Positions 34,257 to 43,257 are shown, counted from the first letter of the stretch. The stretch is DNA of 64,000 nt from Verrucomicrobia subdivision 3 bacterium UBA693 (GCA_002298785.1 DBMR01000107.1:6316-70315), one strand, 5' to 3'. Numbers and translations: made by a program. The notes: generated by a model from the sequence alone, not told the origin.

Positions 34257-35014
34257 AGCACCGGCGGACTCGACGGCGCAGCGCCGGCTTGCTCCTCGAT
34301 CGTCGCGCGGAAGAATATTTCCTCCAGATCGGAGGTTCCCCCGGTTCCGGAAAACCTGCGGGTAATCTCCTCCATTGTTCCGTCCGCGATCTTGCGGCCA
34401 TTCTTCAGTATCAGAATGTGAGAGCAGATTTCCTCCACCAGGTGCAACAAATGCGAGCTGATAATTACCGCCGATCCCTCACGGGCGCGCTTGAGAATGG
34501 AATCTTTCATACGCCGTATACCCAGGGGATCCAGCCCGGTCAGTGGTTCGTCAAAGAAAATCACTTGAGGCGCATGCACCAACCCGCACGCGATCACCAG
34601 TTTCTGCTTCATCCCGCGGGACAACTCGGACGGCAACGCATTTCGCTTGTCCGCAAGTTCCAACTCTTGCAGCAACTGCTCCGCCACCGGCGCGAAACCC
34701 TGCACGCCATAAACCCGCGCCGTGAACACCAAGTGCTGCCAAACCGTCAGGTAATCGAACAAACGCGGTTCGTCCGTAAAAAAGGCCAGCTTTTGTTTCG
34801 CCTCAATCGGCGCGCGGGCTAGGTCGTGGCCGCAAATTTGGATGGTTCCCCGGGTAGGCGGGATGATGCCCGCCAGGCATCGAAGCGTGCTGGTTTTGCC
34901 GGCGCCGTTCGGCCCCACGAGACCCATGACCTCCCCGGGACGGACCATCAGCGAAAGCTCATTCACCGCGACGAATTCGCCGTACAACTTGGTTAACCCA
35001 TCAACCTGGATCAT
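34253..35014 (-). CDS. ABC transporter ATP-binding protein
   Basis: 253 aa from the ATG at 35014 (MIQVDGLTKLYGEF), which is the conserved family start; a longer upstream frame is not supported. Walker A GPNGAGKTS, signature LSRGMKQKL, Walker B VIFFDEPLTGLD and the switch His of ISSHLL are intact. It pairs with the downstream permease. Confidence 0.95.
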   Translation of the reverse strand: MIQVDGLTKLYGEFVAVNELSLMVRPGEVMGLVGPNGAGKTSTLRCLAGIIPPTRGTIQICGHDLARAPIEAKQKLAFFTDEPRLFDYLTVWQHLVFTARVYGVQGFAPVAEQLLQELELADKRNALPSELSRGMKQKLVIACGLVHAPQVIFFDEPLTGLDPLGIRRMKDSILKRAREGSAVIISSHLLHLVEEICSHILILKNGRKIADGTMEEITRRFSGTGGTSDLEEIFFRATIEEQAGAAPSSPPVL

Positions 35015-35340
35015 ATGACGAATCCTTTGGCAACTGACCTCATGGCCCGAAAAGTAAGGGTAACCAGCGGCCGAGTAAAGCGCCGGAGCAGCATTCCCAC
35101 CGCACCGACCGAGAACTGATCGCTCGCCTAGGCACTGCCATCTGGTTCTCATAATGACTAATCCACACCAATCCTCGGCATCCACCAACTGTATACATGA
35201 TAATTAACCAGGTGGTTTACCGTGACCACCCACCAAATCGACCGGAAGACCTTTCTGCGTTTCCGCTTGTCAGATGAATTGGACCACGGTAAAAGGTAAT
35301 CGTTCTTTGATACGCGCGGATTTTGAATCATCCGCCACAC

Positions 35341-35484
35341 CATAGCTAAAACTTAGGGAACCCCGTGCAAATCGGGGACGGTAGCGCCACTGTAACGGGT
35401 GACGAACTCCCACAGCCACTGGTCTCAAACCGGGAAGGCGGGAGTGAGGATGGAGCCCGAAGTCAGGATATCTGTTTGGCTATG
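35341..35484 (+). ncRNA. Cobalamin (B12) riboswitch
   Basis: The conserved core is nearly complete: AGGGAA at 35355-35360, CCGTGCAAATCGG, GCGCCACTGTAA, GCCACTGG, CCGGGAAGGCGGG, GGAGCCCGAAGTCAGGA. The closing P1 stem pairs CATAGCTAAA (35341-35350) with TTTGGCTATG (35475-35484) with one G-U. The element binds adenosyl- or related cobalamins and usually turns downstream genes off. An intrinsic terminator follows at 35593-35631. The flanks of the 35015-35728 gap show no gene. Confidence 0.95.
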
Positions 35485-35587
35485 CTCGTCGAGGCACCGA
35501 TCGGGTTCTAACCAGACCTCCGGCGCCAACTTCTCCGCCAAGAGAAGGATGAGGCCAGCCCACCCGCAGTTCGGGATGGGACTCGAT

Positions 35588-35631
35588 GAATGCCTTCATT
35601 CTCCGTTTGGTCGGTGATTGAAGGTTTTTTT
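35588..35631 (+). terminator. Riboswitch-controlled terminator and candidate anti-terminator
   Basis: CCTTCA (35593-35598) pairs with TGAAGG (35619-35624), followed by seven T (35625-35631). A competing hairpin, GAATG (35588-35592) with CATTC (35597-35601), uses the same CA bases, so the two exclude each other. A further hairpin, GCCTGGAA/TTCCAGGC (35634-35656), lies past the T-run. The order aptamer, terminator, gene fits transcription attenuation by cobalamin. Confidence 0.7.
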
Positions 35632-35728
35632 GTGCCTGGAAACCAAACTTCCAGGCGATGAAATTCTTCTACACCGTCCTGGTCTCCACCGTAAACCGCC
35701 CGCTTTAGGGCATAACGAAAGAGATCAG

Positions 35729-36739
35729 ATGAGAAGTATCCATTCATTCCCATTCCTTGCCGTCACCTTGGGCCTGTTGGCCAGCCAGTCCCCTTGTATG
35801 CGCGCCTCCGGCGCGGATATCTATGCCGTCGAGACCTTTGCACAGAATCCGCTCGCGGGAACCAGCGGTTGGCAAGTCTTCGGCGAGAACAGCCTTTTCA
35901 GTTGGGACGATGCCAATCAAAACCTCAAAGTGACCTGGGATTCCTCCTTTCCCAACAGCTATTTTCATCGCGCCATTGGCGCGACCCTGTCCTGCTCCAA
36001 CGATTTCCTGCTTGGGTTCGATCTGCGCCTGGCCAGTGTCCAGATCGGCACGCACACAGGAATGCCGTTTACTTTTCAATTCACGATTGGCCTGCTGAAT
36101 CTGACCAATTCCACCGACCCAGGTTTCCTGCGCGGCACCGGCTTCACCGCCCCCAACCTCGTCGAATTCTCCTACTTCCCCGATTCCGGCTATGGTGCGA
36201 CGGTTGCACCCACCATCATTTCCCAAAACAACGACTACAACAGCGGAGGCTTCACCTATCCTTTGGCGCTTAGCACCGGTACAACTTACCATGTGGAGAT
36301 GCGTTTCATTGCGACGGAGCAACGGATGGTCACCCGAGTGCTGGCCAATGGCGTGCCCTTTGGTCCGATCAATGACGCCCGACTCGAGGCCTCATTCGGC
36401 GATTTCTTCGTGGACCACCTGGCTATCATGAGCTTTAGCGATGCTGGTCAGGACCCAATGTATGCCGGATCCGTTCACGCGGAGGGCACTGTCGACAATT
36501 TGTTTCTCATGACGCCGCCCCCAATCGCCACTCACCAGGGAGCTTACGCGCAACAACAGTGGTCCACCACTTTCTCCAGTCATTTGAACTGGACCTACCA
36601 ACTCGAGCGTTCCTCCGACCTCACGAACTGGGATTCGGCCGGCTCGGTGCTCACTGGGACCGGTGACCAAATGACTCTGACCGATCCGGCGCCGCCCGCT
36701 GGTCACGCTTTCTACCGCGTCCTCGCCAAGAGAAACTGA
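35729..36739 (+). CDS. Secreted protein of unknown function under cobalamin riboswitch control
   Basis: 336 aa from the ATG at 35729. A signal peptide (FPFLAVTLGLLASQ) is followed by a jelly-roll-like beta domain of about 270 residues (WQVFGENSLFSWDDANQNL to GTVDNLFLM). The last 50 residues are the WTYQLERSSDLTNWDSAG...FYRVLA domain common at the C-terminus of secreted Verrucomicrobia proteins. I do not recognise an enzyme motif. Riboswitch control suggests a role in corrinoid binding, uptake or B12-sparing metabolism, but that is inference. Its TGA overlaps the next ATG by one base. Confidence 0.9.
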   Translation: MRSIHSFPFLAVTLGLLASQSPCMRASGADIYAVETFAQNPLAGTSGWQVFGENSLFSWDDANQNLKVTWDSSFPNSYFHRAIGATLSCSNDFLLGFDLRLASVQIGTHTGMPFTFQFTIGLLNLTNSTDPGFLRGTGFTAPNLVEFSYFPDSGYGATVAPTIISQNNDYNSGGFTYPLALSTGTTYHVEMRFIATEQRMVTRVLANGVPFGPINDARLEASFGDFFVDHLAIMSFSDAGQDPMYAGSVHAEGTVDNLFLMTPPPIATHQGAYAQQQWSTTFSSHLNWTYQLERSSDLTNWDSAGSVLTGTGDQMTLTDPAPPAGHAFYRVLAKRN

Positions 36740-37488
36740 TGCACGGGCTCTCCTCAGACGAACGTCGCGCGGGTTTCACCCTGGTGGAGCTTTTGGTCGT
36801 CATAGCGATTATTGCCCTGCTCGCGGCGCTACTGTTGCCCTCGCTAGTGCGCGGGCAACAATCCGCCAAGCGCATCAAATGCGTCAGCAATCTGCATCAG
36901 CTCAGCCTGGCCCAGAACCTGTATTGGGACGAGTACAACGGCGCGTGTTTCCGTTGGAAGATTGGTGACACCAATGGCGGCCAACTCTTCTGGTTCGGCT
37001 GGATGGGCAGCGGTGCGGAGGGCCTGCGGGAGTTCGACCCGACTCAAGGCGCGCTCCATCCCTACCTCAAGAACGCCGCCGTCGGACTGTGTCCCGGGTT
37101 CAACTACTTCCTGCCGCGAGTAAAGTTGAAAGCCGCGGGCGCTTCGTTTGGATACGGCTACAACTGGTTCCTGTCGGCGCCGCCGGGTGAATCTTTGATC
37201 CGGGTCGGTGCCGTGCCGAATCCGTCGGGAGTGGTTTTGTTCGGTGACGCCGCTCAAGTCAATACTTGGCAAGCCCCCGCTTCTCGCAGCAATCCCATGC
37301 TCGAGGAGTGGTATTACCTCGACCTCAGCACCACCCAACCCAACGGCCACTTTCGACATGCGCAGCGGGCTAACGCGGTATTCCTGGATGGGCACGTGGC
37401 CTTGGAAAAGCCAGTGACCGGTTCGCTGGACTCCCGACTGCCGGCGGAATTCGTGGGACGATTTCGCGCAGAGATCCTGAAATGGTAA
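36739..37488 (+). CDS. Pseudopilin (H-X9-DG type) in the cobalamin-controlled operon
   Basis: 249 aa. The prepilin cleavage region RRAGFTLVELLVVIAIIALLAALLLPSL is followed by a globular domain, and the C-terminal HAQRANAVFLDGHV is a full H-X9-DG motif. It starts on the last base of the preceding stop codon (TGATG), so it is coupled to the riboswitch-controlled secreted protein. It may form or anchor a surface fibre or present that partner; this is inference from coupling. Confidence 0.9.
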   Translation: MHGLSSDERRAGFTLVELLVVIAIIALLAALLLPSLVRGQQSAKRIKCVSNLHQLSLAQNLYWDEYNGACFRWKIGDTNGGQLFWFGWMGSGAEGLREFDPTQGALHPYLKNAAVGLCPGFNYFLPRVKLKAAGASFGYGYNWFLSAPPGESLIRVGAVPNPSGVVLFGDAAQVNTWQAPASRSNPMLEEWYYLDLSTTQPNGHFRHAQRANAVFLDGHVALEKPVTGSLDSRLPAEFVGRFRAEILKW

Positions 37489-37498
37489 GCCACTGGGT

Positions 37499-37525
37499 GC
37501 GGGGGAACCCATTGGACGCCCCCGC
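37499..37525. terminator. GC-rich hairpin between convergent genes
   Basis: GCGGGGG (37499-37505) and CCCCCGC (37519-37525) form a 7-bp stem with a 13-base loop, between the pseudopilin stop and the convergent methyltransferase stop. No T-run is present, so it may act as a weak bidirectional terminator. Confidence 0.4.
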
Positions 37526-37558
37526 AAACCGAAGGTCCATCGTTTCCGACCGGCAAAT

Positions 37559-38269
37559 CTATTTGCGGGCGTAATAGACGAACGCGGGCGGGACGTTCAG
37601 CAGGACTGGCACGGTGCGAACTGAGGAAAACGCGGCCATGATTCGCTTGCGATCAATCAGCGAATGTTGAAATTGAATATACATTCCTCCGGGTGGAAGG
37701 GCGGCTCGGATGGCGCTCACCAGTCGCACCACCAACTCCCCGGGCAGGGTGCCGAGCGGAATGCCGGAAATGACAAAACCGGGCTTATCCGGCAGGGGCG
37801 CCAATTGATCCAAATACTCTTCGGCGGCGTCCGCGATTACCTTAACTCGTGAGGCCAGCCCCTTGGCTTCGATATCAGTTTCGAGCAACCGCGCCAGTTT
37901 CGGATTAATCTCACAGGCGACAATCCGGGCCTGGGGACAGCGGGCCGCCAAACGGAGGGTTAAGGAGCCGGTTCCCGCCCCCAGCTCCACGATCAGGCCC
38001 CGATAACTCACCGGTACCGGCGAGATCATGCGCTGTACGAGAAACCGCTGGGAGGGTATCAAGGCTCCGGTCTGACCTTGCTCCACCAGGCCGGCCACGA
38101 GGAATTTCCAATAATGCGCCAGCGGCGGACGCGTTAGGACTCGCTCCGCAACTGCGGCCTGACTTCGCGCGCCGCGAGGAGCCCGGGATGGGGCCGGGCC
38201 ATGCCCCGCGAGCCCGCCCCGCGGGTTCCGCAGTGCCGAAGCACCATTTCTCTTCCCGTGATTGCCCAT
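37559..38269 (-). CDS. Class I SAM-dependent methyltransferase, phospholipid N-methyltransferase-like
   Basis: 236 aa. SAM-binding LIVELGAGTGSLTLRLA, the acidic CEIN end of strand 2 and FVISGIPLGTLPGE resemble bacterial PmtA-type phosphatidylethanolamine methyltransferases more than rRNA enzymes, as does GGMYIQFQHSLIDR. The family usually starts close to the LVEQGQTGALIPSQR region, so the first 40 residues, rich in Arg/Ala/Pro, may not all be translated. Substrate not certain. Confidence 0.75.
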   Translation of the reverse strand: MGNHGKRNGASALRNPRGGLAGHGPAPSRAPRGARSQAAVAERVLTRPPLAHYWKFLVAGLVEQGQTGALIPSQRFLVQRMISPVPVSYRGLIVELGAGTGSLTLRLAARCPQARIVACEINPKLARLLETDIEAKGLASRVKVIADAAEEYLDQLAPLPDKPGFVISGIPLGTLPGELVVRLVSAIRAALPPGGMYIQFQHSLIDRKRIMAAFSSVRTVPVLLNVPPAFVYYARK

Positions 38270-38316
38270 AACAACAATCGCCAGTGTGCGCTAACTTCGT
38301 TCGGGATTCAATACCA

Positions 38317-39699
38317 CTAAGCACCGACCCGTTGACGAACGGCGGCACAAATTTTCGCCGACCATTGTTCCAATACCTGCAGGTCGCGCCCCTCGACCAG
38401 CAAGCGGGCCTTGGGTTCGGTACCCGAATACCGCAGCAATACCCGCCCCCCCTGCGCCTGTAACTCTTTCTCCGCCTCACCCACCAGGGACTGAACCTCG
38501 GGCATGTCGTCAAACGGACGTTTCTCCCGCACCATTACGTTCGTCACCAGTTGCGGAAACCGGGTCCAACATTTGGCCAACTTCGAGAGCGGCTGCCCTT
38601 GCGCCTTCATGATGCGCAGAATTTGCAGCGCCGCCACCAGGCCATCCCCGGTGCTGCTGTGATCCCGGAAAATCATGTGTCCGCTTTGTTCTCCACCCAG
38701 ATTATATCCATGCTGGAGCATCTCATCGATCACATTTTTGTCGCCCACCGCGGTGCGCACCACCCGCCCGCCCGCCGCCGACAGTACCGCATCCAACCCG
38801 GCGTTGCTCATCACTGTCGCGACCAGCGTTTTGTGCGTCAGGGTTCCTTGCTGGAGCATTTCCAGCGCGGTGATCGCCATGATGTCGTCCCCGTCGATAA
38901 CCTTGCCCGACTCATCGCACAGCAGCAACCGATCGGCATCCCCATCATGCGCCAACCCAATGTCTGCGCGGTGCTCCCAGATCTTTTGGCACATCAACAT
39001 CGGGTGCATCGAGCCGCAATCTTTGTTGATGTTTTTACCGTCCGGCTGGTTGCCGAACACAATGACCTCAGCCCCCAGCTCGCGCAGCACGCAGGGTGTG
39101 GACTTATACGCCGCGCCGTGGGCACAATCCACCACGATCCGCATTCCTTCCAGGGTCATCCCCCGCGGAAACGACGTTTTTGCATGCTCGATATATCGCC
39201 CCAGCGCGTCGTCAATGCGCACTGCTTTACCGATGTCTTCGGCAGTCGGGCGGATATTCTCAATCTCGCCACTGAAAACCAGGCTCTCGATTTGATGTTC
39301 GATCTTGTCGTCCAGCTTATAGCCGTCGGCATGAAAGAATTTGATGCCGTTGTCATCGTAGGGATTGTGCGAGGCAGTGATGACGATCCCGGCGTCGGCA
39401 CGCAGGCTGCGGGTGACATAAGCCACGCCGGGCGTGGGCAGCGGCCCAATGAACAGAACATCCACTCCCATCGAAAGAATGCCCGAGGAAATCGCGTTCT
39501 CGAGCATGTAACCGGAAAGCCGGGTGTCTTTCCCGATCACAATCCGGTGGCGCCCACGTTGGCGGGCGTGGTTTTCGAGATTCTTGAAGATGTGCCCGGC
39601 AGCCCGCCCCAGTTTCAGCGCGGTTTCAGCAGTCACCGGTTCAATATTCGCCGTACCGCGGACGCCGTCTGTGCCGAAAATTTTCTTGGGTCTGCTCAT
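38317..39699 (-). CDS. glmM: Phosphoglucosamine mutase
   Basis: 460 aa. KIFGTDGVRG opens the protein, Ser110 in the TASHNPYDDNG loop is the phosphorylated catalytic residue, DGDADR binds Mg and GGEQSGH contacts the sugar. It converts GlcN-6-P to GlcN-1-P for peptidoglycan. The gene ends the gloA-folP-cdaA-cdaR-glmM run; the cdaA-cdaR-glmM order is conserved in many bacteria and links c-di-AMP to cell-wall synthesis. Confidence 0.97.
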   Translation of the reverse strand: MSRPKKIFGTDGVRGTANIEPVTAETALKLGRAAGHIFKNLENHARQRGRHRIVIGKDTRLSGYMLENAISSGILSMGVDVLFIGPLPTPGVAYVTRSLRADAGIVITASHNPYDDNGIKFFHADGYKLDDKIEHQIESLVFSGEIENIRPTAEDIGKAVRIDDALGRYIEHAKTSFPRGMTLEGMRIVVDCAHGAAYKSTPCVLRELGAEVIVFGNQPDGKNINKDCGSMHPMLMCQKIWEHRADIGLAHDGDADRLLLCDESGKVIDGDDIMAITALEMLQQGTLTHKTLVATVMSNAGLDAVLSAAGGRVVRTAVGDKNVIDEMLQHGYNLGGEQSGHMIFRDHSSTGDGLVAALQILRIMKAQGQPLSKLAKCWTRFPQLVTNVMVREKRPFDDMPEVQSLVGEAEKELQAQGGRVLLRYSGTEPKARLLVEGRDLQVLEQWSAKICAAVRQRVGA

Positions 39700-39705
39700 G
39701 TAGTC

Positions 39706-40128
39706 TCACTCGGTTGTGGGAAATAACACTTCGACTTCCTGGGGATCTACCCGGACGTGGGTGACACCGGCGGGGGTGGAGACTTCGATGCGCTTACGCA
39801 GTTTCTGGGCGCCTTCGATGCCCGTGAGGTCCACCAGCACGTGTATGTCCCGAGCCTGCAACAGGTCCAACACCCGCGACTCGGCCTGCACAGTAATATC
39901 CACCTGCTTGGGATTCACTCGCACGTTCCGCACATCCGCGGCCGACGACATAACTAACACCGGCAGGTTGGCAAAGGTACGATCATGCAGATGCGAGACC
40001 GGCGCCAGGGGCCTTTGATCCCGGACCAAGGCGAAAGTGATGGCGATCCACGTCAAGCAGGCCAAACCCAGCGAGCAAAGTTTCAGCCAGAAATCCTCCA
40101 AAAACAGGTAACGTAAAAAGGCGATCAT
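39706..40128 (-). CDS. YbbR/CdaR-like membrane protein
   Basis: 140 aa. One N-terminal membrane helix (LKLCSLGLACLTWIAITFALV) precedes a single YbbR-like beta domain with VNPKQVDITVQAE. CdaR homologues with several YbbR repeats modulate the diadenylate cyclase; this short form has only one or two. It overlaps cdaA by four bases and lies 6 bases before glmM. Confidence 0.85.
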   Translation of the reverse strand: MIAFLRYLFLEDFWLKLCSLGLACLTWIAITFALVRDQRPLAPVSHLHDRTFANLPVLVMSSAADVRNVRVNPKQVDITVQAESRVLDLLQARDIHVLVDLTGIEGAQKLRKRIEVSTPAGVTHVRVDPQEVEVLFPTTE

Positions 40129-40994
40129 TTGCCCATCCCCGCGGAAGTAGGAGCCGTGGCATCCTGTTTGGCGACCGACGGCGGCCCGGGCTTAACTGTC
40201 CGCTCCGCCCAGGCCCGGATGGCGCCCGCCCAATTACGCGGCCGGCTCGGCGTAACCACCAGGGAGGTCAGGAAGGCACGCAACTCCTCCAGGGTCACCC
40301 CCCGCACCAACTGCCCCTTGTGCGCATAGGAAATAGCGCCGGTTTCCTCAGACAATACCACCACCACCGCGTCGGTTTCTTCGCTTAAACCAATCGCCGC
40401 CCGGTGCCGTGTTCCCAGAGATTTGCTCAGCCCCTGACGCTGAGTCAGCGGAAAGATACAGGCCGCGTAAGCGATGCGATCGCCTTTAATAATGACGCCA
40501 CCGTCGTGCACTGCGTTGTTCGGAAAGAAGATGGTTTCGAGCATCTCGGGAGTAGCTTCGCAATCCACCACAATCCCTGATTCCACGGCTTCCTGGAGTT
40601 GAATGGTTTGCTCGATGGCGATGAGCGCGCCAATGTGCACATCCGATAGGCGTTCCGCGGTTTGAATAATCACTTCCACCGTCTCCCGTTGCTCGGTGGT
40701 GCTGGTGAACAGCGGAAAATTTCCCACCTCCGCTAGCATCCGGCGCAATTCGGGCTGAAAAATCACCAGGACGGCTAGCACGAAAAAGGCGGAGAAAGAT
40801 GAAAGTAGATATCTCAACACCTTGAGGTCCAGCAGGAAGGACACGAGCACCAACGCCAGCAGGACCAGCAGGAAACCGGTGACGACCGGAGCGCCGCGGG
40901 TGCCCCGGATGAAGCGGAAGGCGTAGTAGATTCCCACCGTGAGGATGAAAATCTCCACCGCCGCGCGCCACCAGTTCTGTATTAAGTCAGCCAT
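40125..40994 (-). CDS. cdaA: Diadenylate cyclase CdaA
   Basis: 289 aa. Three N-terminal membrane helices (to about residue 80) precede the DAC domain. The RHR motif is intact at 196-198 (GTRHRAA). The usual DGA motif is DGG (HDGGVII, 163-169). It makes c-di-AMP from two ATP. The first 40 bases of codons overlap the folP 3' region by 13 bases. A Pro/Lys-rich tail ends the protein. Confidence 0.95.
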   Translation of the reverse strand: MADLIQNWWRAAVEIFILTVGIYYAFRFIRGTRGAPVVTGFLLVLLALVLVSFLLDLKVLRYLLSSFSAFFVLAVLVIFQPELRRMLAEVGNFPLFTSTTEQRETVEVIIQTAERLSDVHIGALIAIEQTIQLQEAVESGIVVDCEATPEMLETIFFPNNAVHDGGVIIKGDRIAYAACIFPLTQRQGLSKSLGTRHRAAIGLSEETDAVVVVLSEETGAISYAHKGQLVRGVTLEELRAFLTSLVVTPSRPRNWAGAIRAWAERTVKPGPPSVAKQDATAPTSAGMGK

Positions 40995-41836
40995 TCGCTG
41001 CCACCGTGAACCGAAATCGCTTCCATTGCTCGGATCGCCTGCACAGTTTCCGCAACATCATGCGTGCGTATAAACTTTACGCCCGCCGCCACTGCCGCGC
41101 ACGCGCACGCCAATCCCGCAGGCAACCTTGAGCCCGCCGGCTGCCGCACAAACTGTCCGAGGAACGATTTCCGCGAAACACCTACCAACACCGGACGCCC
41201 GAGTGCGACAAAACGCTGCAGCGCCCCCAGCAAACTCAGGTTGTGCTCCGCTGTTTTACCGAAACCAATGCCTGGATCAAATATAACTTGGTCGGCTTCC
41301 ACTCCGCAACGGTTCAAACACACCATTCGCTCCCGAAAAAACGCCCCTACCGCCGCGCACACGTCGTCATAAACCGGCTGCCGCTGCATAGTGGCGGGGA
41401 CGCCCTGCATATGCATGCAAACGTAACCCGCGCCGCTCCGCGCCACCAGTTTCCACATTTCTTCATCGCCACGGTTGGAAGCCACGTCGTTGACGACACT
41501 GGCGCCGGCTTCCAAGGCGGCCTTTGCCACGCCAGGCTTCATGGTATCAATCGAAATCGGAACCCTGCAGCGCCCAGCCAATTCCTTAATGACCGGCAGC
41601 ACCCGCCGCAATTCCTCCGCTTCCGGCACCGGCGCCGCACCCGGGCGCGTCGACTCTCCTCCCACATCGATGATTCCCGCCCCTTCCTCCACCATGGCCA
41701 AAGCATGCTCGATGGCCGCACCCTGCTCCTGCCAACGTCCTCCATCATGGAAGGAATCCGGGGTGAGGTTCAAAATCCCCATCACCACGGCAGAACCCGG
41801 AAAACTGAACTGGTGTTGACGCGCCCGGAAAAGCAT
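40982..41836 (-). CDS. folP: Dihydropteroate synthase
   Basis: 284 aa. VMGILNLTPDSFHDGGRW and IIDVGGESTRPGA are the two pterin/pABA signatures, and VNDVASNR and DPGIGFGKT follow. It condenses dihydropterin pyrophosphate with pABA in folate synthesis. Its start overlaps the gloA stop by one base (TGATG) and its end overlaps cdaA, so it sits inside the c-di-AMP operon. Confidence 0.97.
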   Translation of the reverse strand: MLFRARQHQFSFPGSAVVMGILNLTPDSFHDGGRWQEQGAAIEHALAMVEEGAGIIDVGGESTRPGAAPVPEAEELRRVLPVIKELAGRCRVPISIDTMKPGVAKAALEAGASVVNDVASNRGDEEMWKLVARSGAGYVCMHMQGVPATMQRQPVYDDVCAAVGAFFRERMVCLNRCGVEADQVIFDPGIGFGKTAEHNLSLLGALQRFVALGRPVLVGVSRKSFLGQFVRQPAGSRLPAGLACACAAVAAGVKFIRTHDVAETVQAIRAMEAISVHGGSEWLT

Positions 41837-42237
41837 CAGTATCCCGGTCCAGTGGGGGCGACTTGAATCAGCTCAACCTCATAACCCTCTGGAGCATCGA
41901 TGAAGGCGATGCCACTGCCGTCAGGGCGCAAGTGCGGGCCGTCGGAATAGCTTATCCCCATTTGCTGCAGTTGCTTGCCGAAGTCTTCGAGGCTGTCCAC
42001 CTGAAATGCCAGGTGCGTCAGATCCGGTTGCACCTGTACGGGGCCGCTGCCCGGGTAATAGCACAACTCGATCAATTCATCACTTTCCGGGGCCTTCAGA
42101 AATACCAACTCCGACCCGCGGGGCGTCCGGTGACGCCGAACTTCCTCCAGGCCCAACACTTCCCGGTAAAATTTCACCGACCGCTCCAGGTCATTGAGCC
42201 GATAGCGTGTGTGCAATAATTTTCTGGCTTTGCTCAT
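41836..42237 (-). CDS. gloA: Lactoylglutathione lyase (glyoxalase I)-like
   Basis: 133 aa from the ATG at 42237 (MSKARKLLHTRYRLNDLERS), the family start. The VOC fold ligands are recognisable: LHTRYR (His), SDELIELCYY (Glu), LTHLAFQV (His) and YEVELIQ (Glu). It detoxifies methylglyoxal. First gene of the folP-cdaA operon. Confidence 0.92.
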   Translation of the reverse strand: MSKARKLLHTRYRLNDLERSVKFYREVLGLEEVRRHRTPRGSELVFLKAPESDELIELCYYPGSGPVQVQPDLTHLAFQVDSLEDFGKQLQQMGISYSDGPHLRPDGSGIAFIDAPEGYEVELIQVAPTGPGY

Positions 42238-42305
42238 GGGGTCAGCATAATGCGAAAGCCACTGAAGGCCAACCGTGCTTTTCACCGAAAGCACCGGCGT
42301 CGGAC

Positions 42306-42722
42306 TTATTTGAAGGATTTAGCGGGCGGCGGCGCCGAGCGTTGGCGGTCGAGTTCGTCTTTCAATTCCCACCACAGCCGACGCGGATCCTTGGACCAGA
42401 GCAGCACCCAAAATCCCCCACGCCCATTGGACGGGTCCAAACGCCATTCGTGCTCCATGCCCCCAAAAAGTCGTAACTGCCTCAAAAATGACTCGCAGAA
42501 AGCATTCTCCAACCACGTGAAATCCTCCTGCTCTGGCGACCATTCCCCGCTTAACAATCGTTGCTCCCGGCGTTGCTGTCTCAGCGCCGCCCATTCCCGC
42601 TCGCCTTCACAGCGCGCCACACAGGTCCGCACAAAATCCCGCGCTTCGACAGCTAGCGCCAAATGCAGGCAGGCCTTTGAAGACGGAGTATGGCAAAATG
42701 GGCAATTCTTTTGCTGAATCAT
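42306..42722 (-). CDS. Hypothetical protein with N-terminal zinc knuckle
   Basis: 138 aa. KNCPFCHTP followed by KACLHLAL gives a CxxCH...CxH zinc-binding start. The rest is rich in Arg, Trp and Glu with WLENAFCESFLRQL and WVLLWSKDPRRLWWELKDEL. I do not recognise the family. It lies upstream of gloA on the same strand with 68 bases between and may belong to the operon. Confidence 0.65.
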   Translation of the reverse strand: MIQQKNCPFCHTPSSKACLHLALAVEARDFVRTCVARCEGEREWAALRQQRREQRLLSGEWSPEQEDFTWLENAFCESFLRQLRLFGGMEHEWRLDPSNGRGGFWVLLWSKDPRRLWWELKDELDRQRSAPPPAKSFK

Positions 42723-42958
42723 GGGTTCGCCTTAATTATCAGGCTATCGTGCCAGTCGCTTCTATCACCACGTAGTCGGACTCGGGCAGTTCTAGCCGGA
42801 GGCGGCGAATTCCGCAACGGCTAAAATCGATGCTGCCTTGAAATTGAAGAAATTAAAAACCATGTCCACCCGGAGGAAGATCCCCAGGAAGACTTGTCAT
42901 CATAAGCGCAAGCGCCATCGCGCCGCAACTTACTCACCCGGCTGCCCCGGGCAGAGCT

Positions 42959-43180
42959 TTAGCATTCGCTTTGTTCTTCGGTAATCTGCTCACCGTAGTG
43001 GAAACCTGTCTCATCCTCGTAACCCACGGGAACGGTGCTTGTGAATATTGATTTCACACGGTGGACCAACGCCAGGCACCAGGACAAAATGGAATGTCCG
43101 ATGCAATGCATTGCCTTTGCCGACGGAGGGGGACGCCTTTCGGCTGAGCTATCGTCTATCCAGGTAATCAGACGTGCCAT
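42959..43180 (-). CDS. Small hypothetical protein
   Basis: 73 aa. WIDDSSAERRPPPSAKAM, a hydrophobic SILSWCLALVHRV, and VPVGYEDETGFHYGEQ read like genuine protein, not shadow sequence, but I know no family. It stands alone in a 535-base gap (42723-43257) that otherwise shows nothing I can name. Function unknown. Confidence 0.4.
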   Translation of the reverse strand: MARLITWIDDSSAERRPPPSAKAMHCIGHSILSWCLALVHRVKSIFTSTVPVGYEDETGFHYGEQITEEQSEC

Positions 43181-43257
43181 GTCCGTAAAAATGCGGATAG
43201 TTAACGAATCTGACTAATCAAATTTTGCTGATTGTAACACGAATCTTGCTCCAGGCT

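Noticed and set aside
38551..39726. A 391-codon plus-strand frame
   Set aside because: Antisense to glmM, which has all catalytic motifs.
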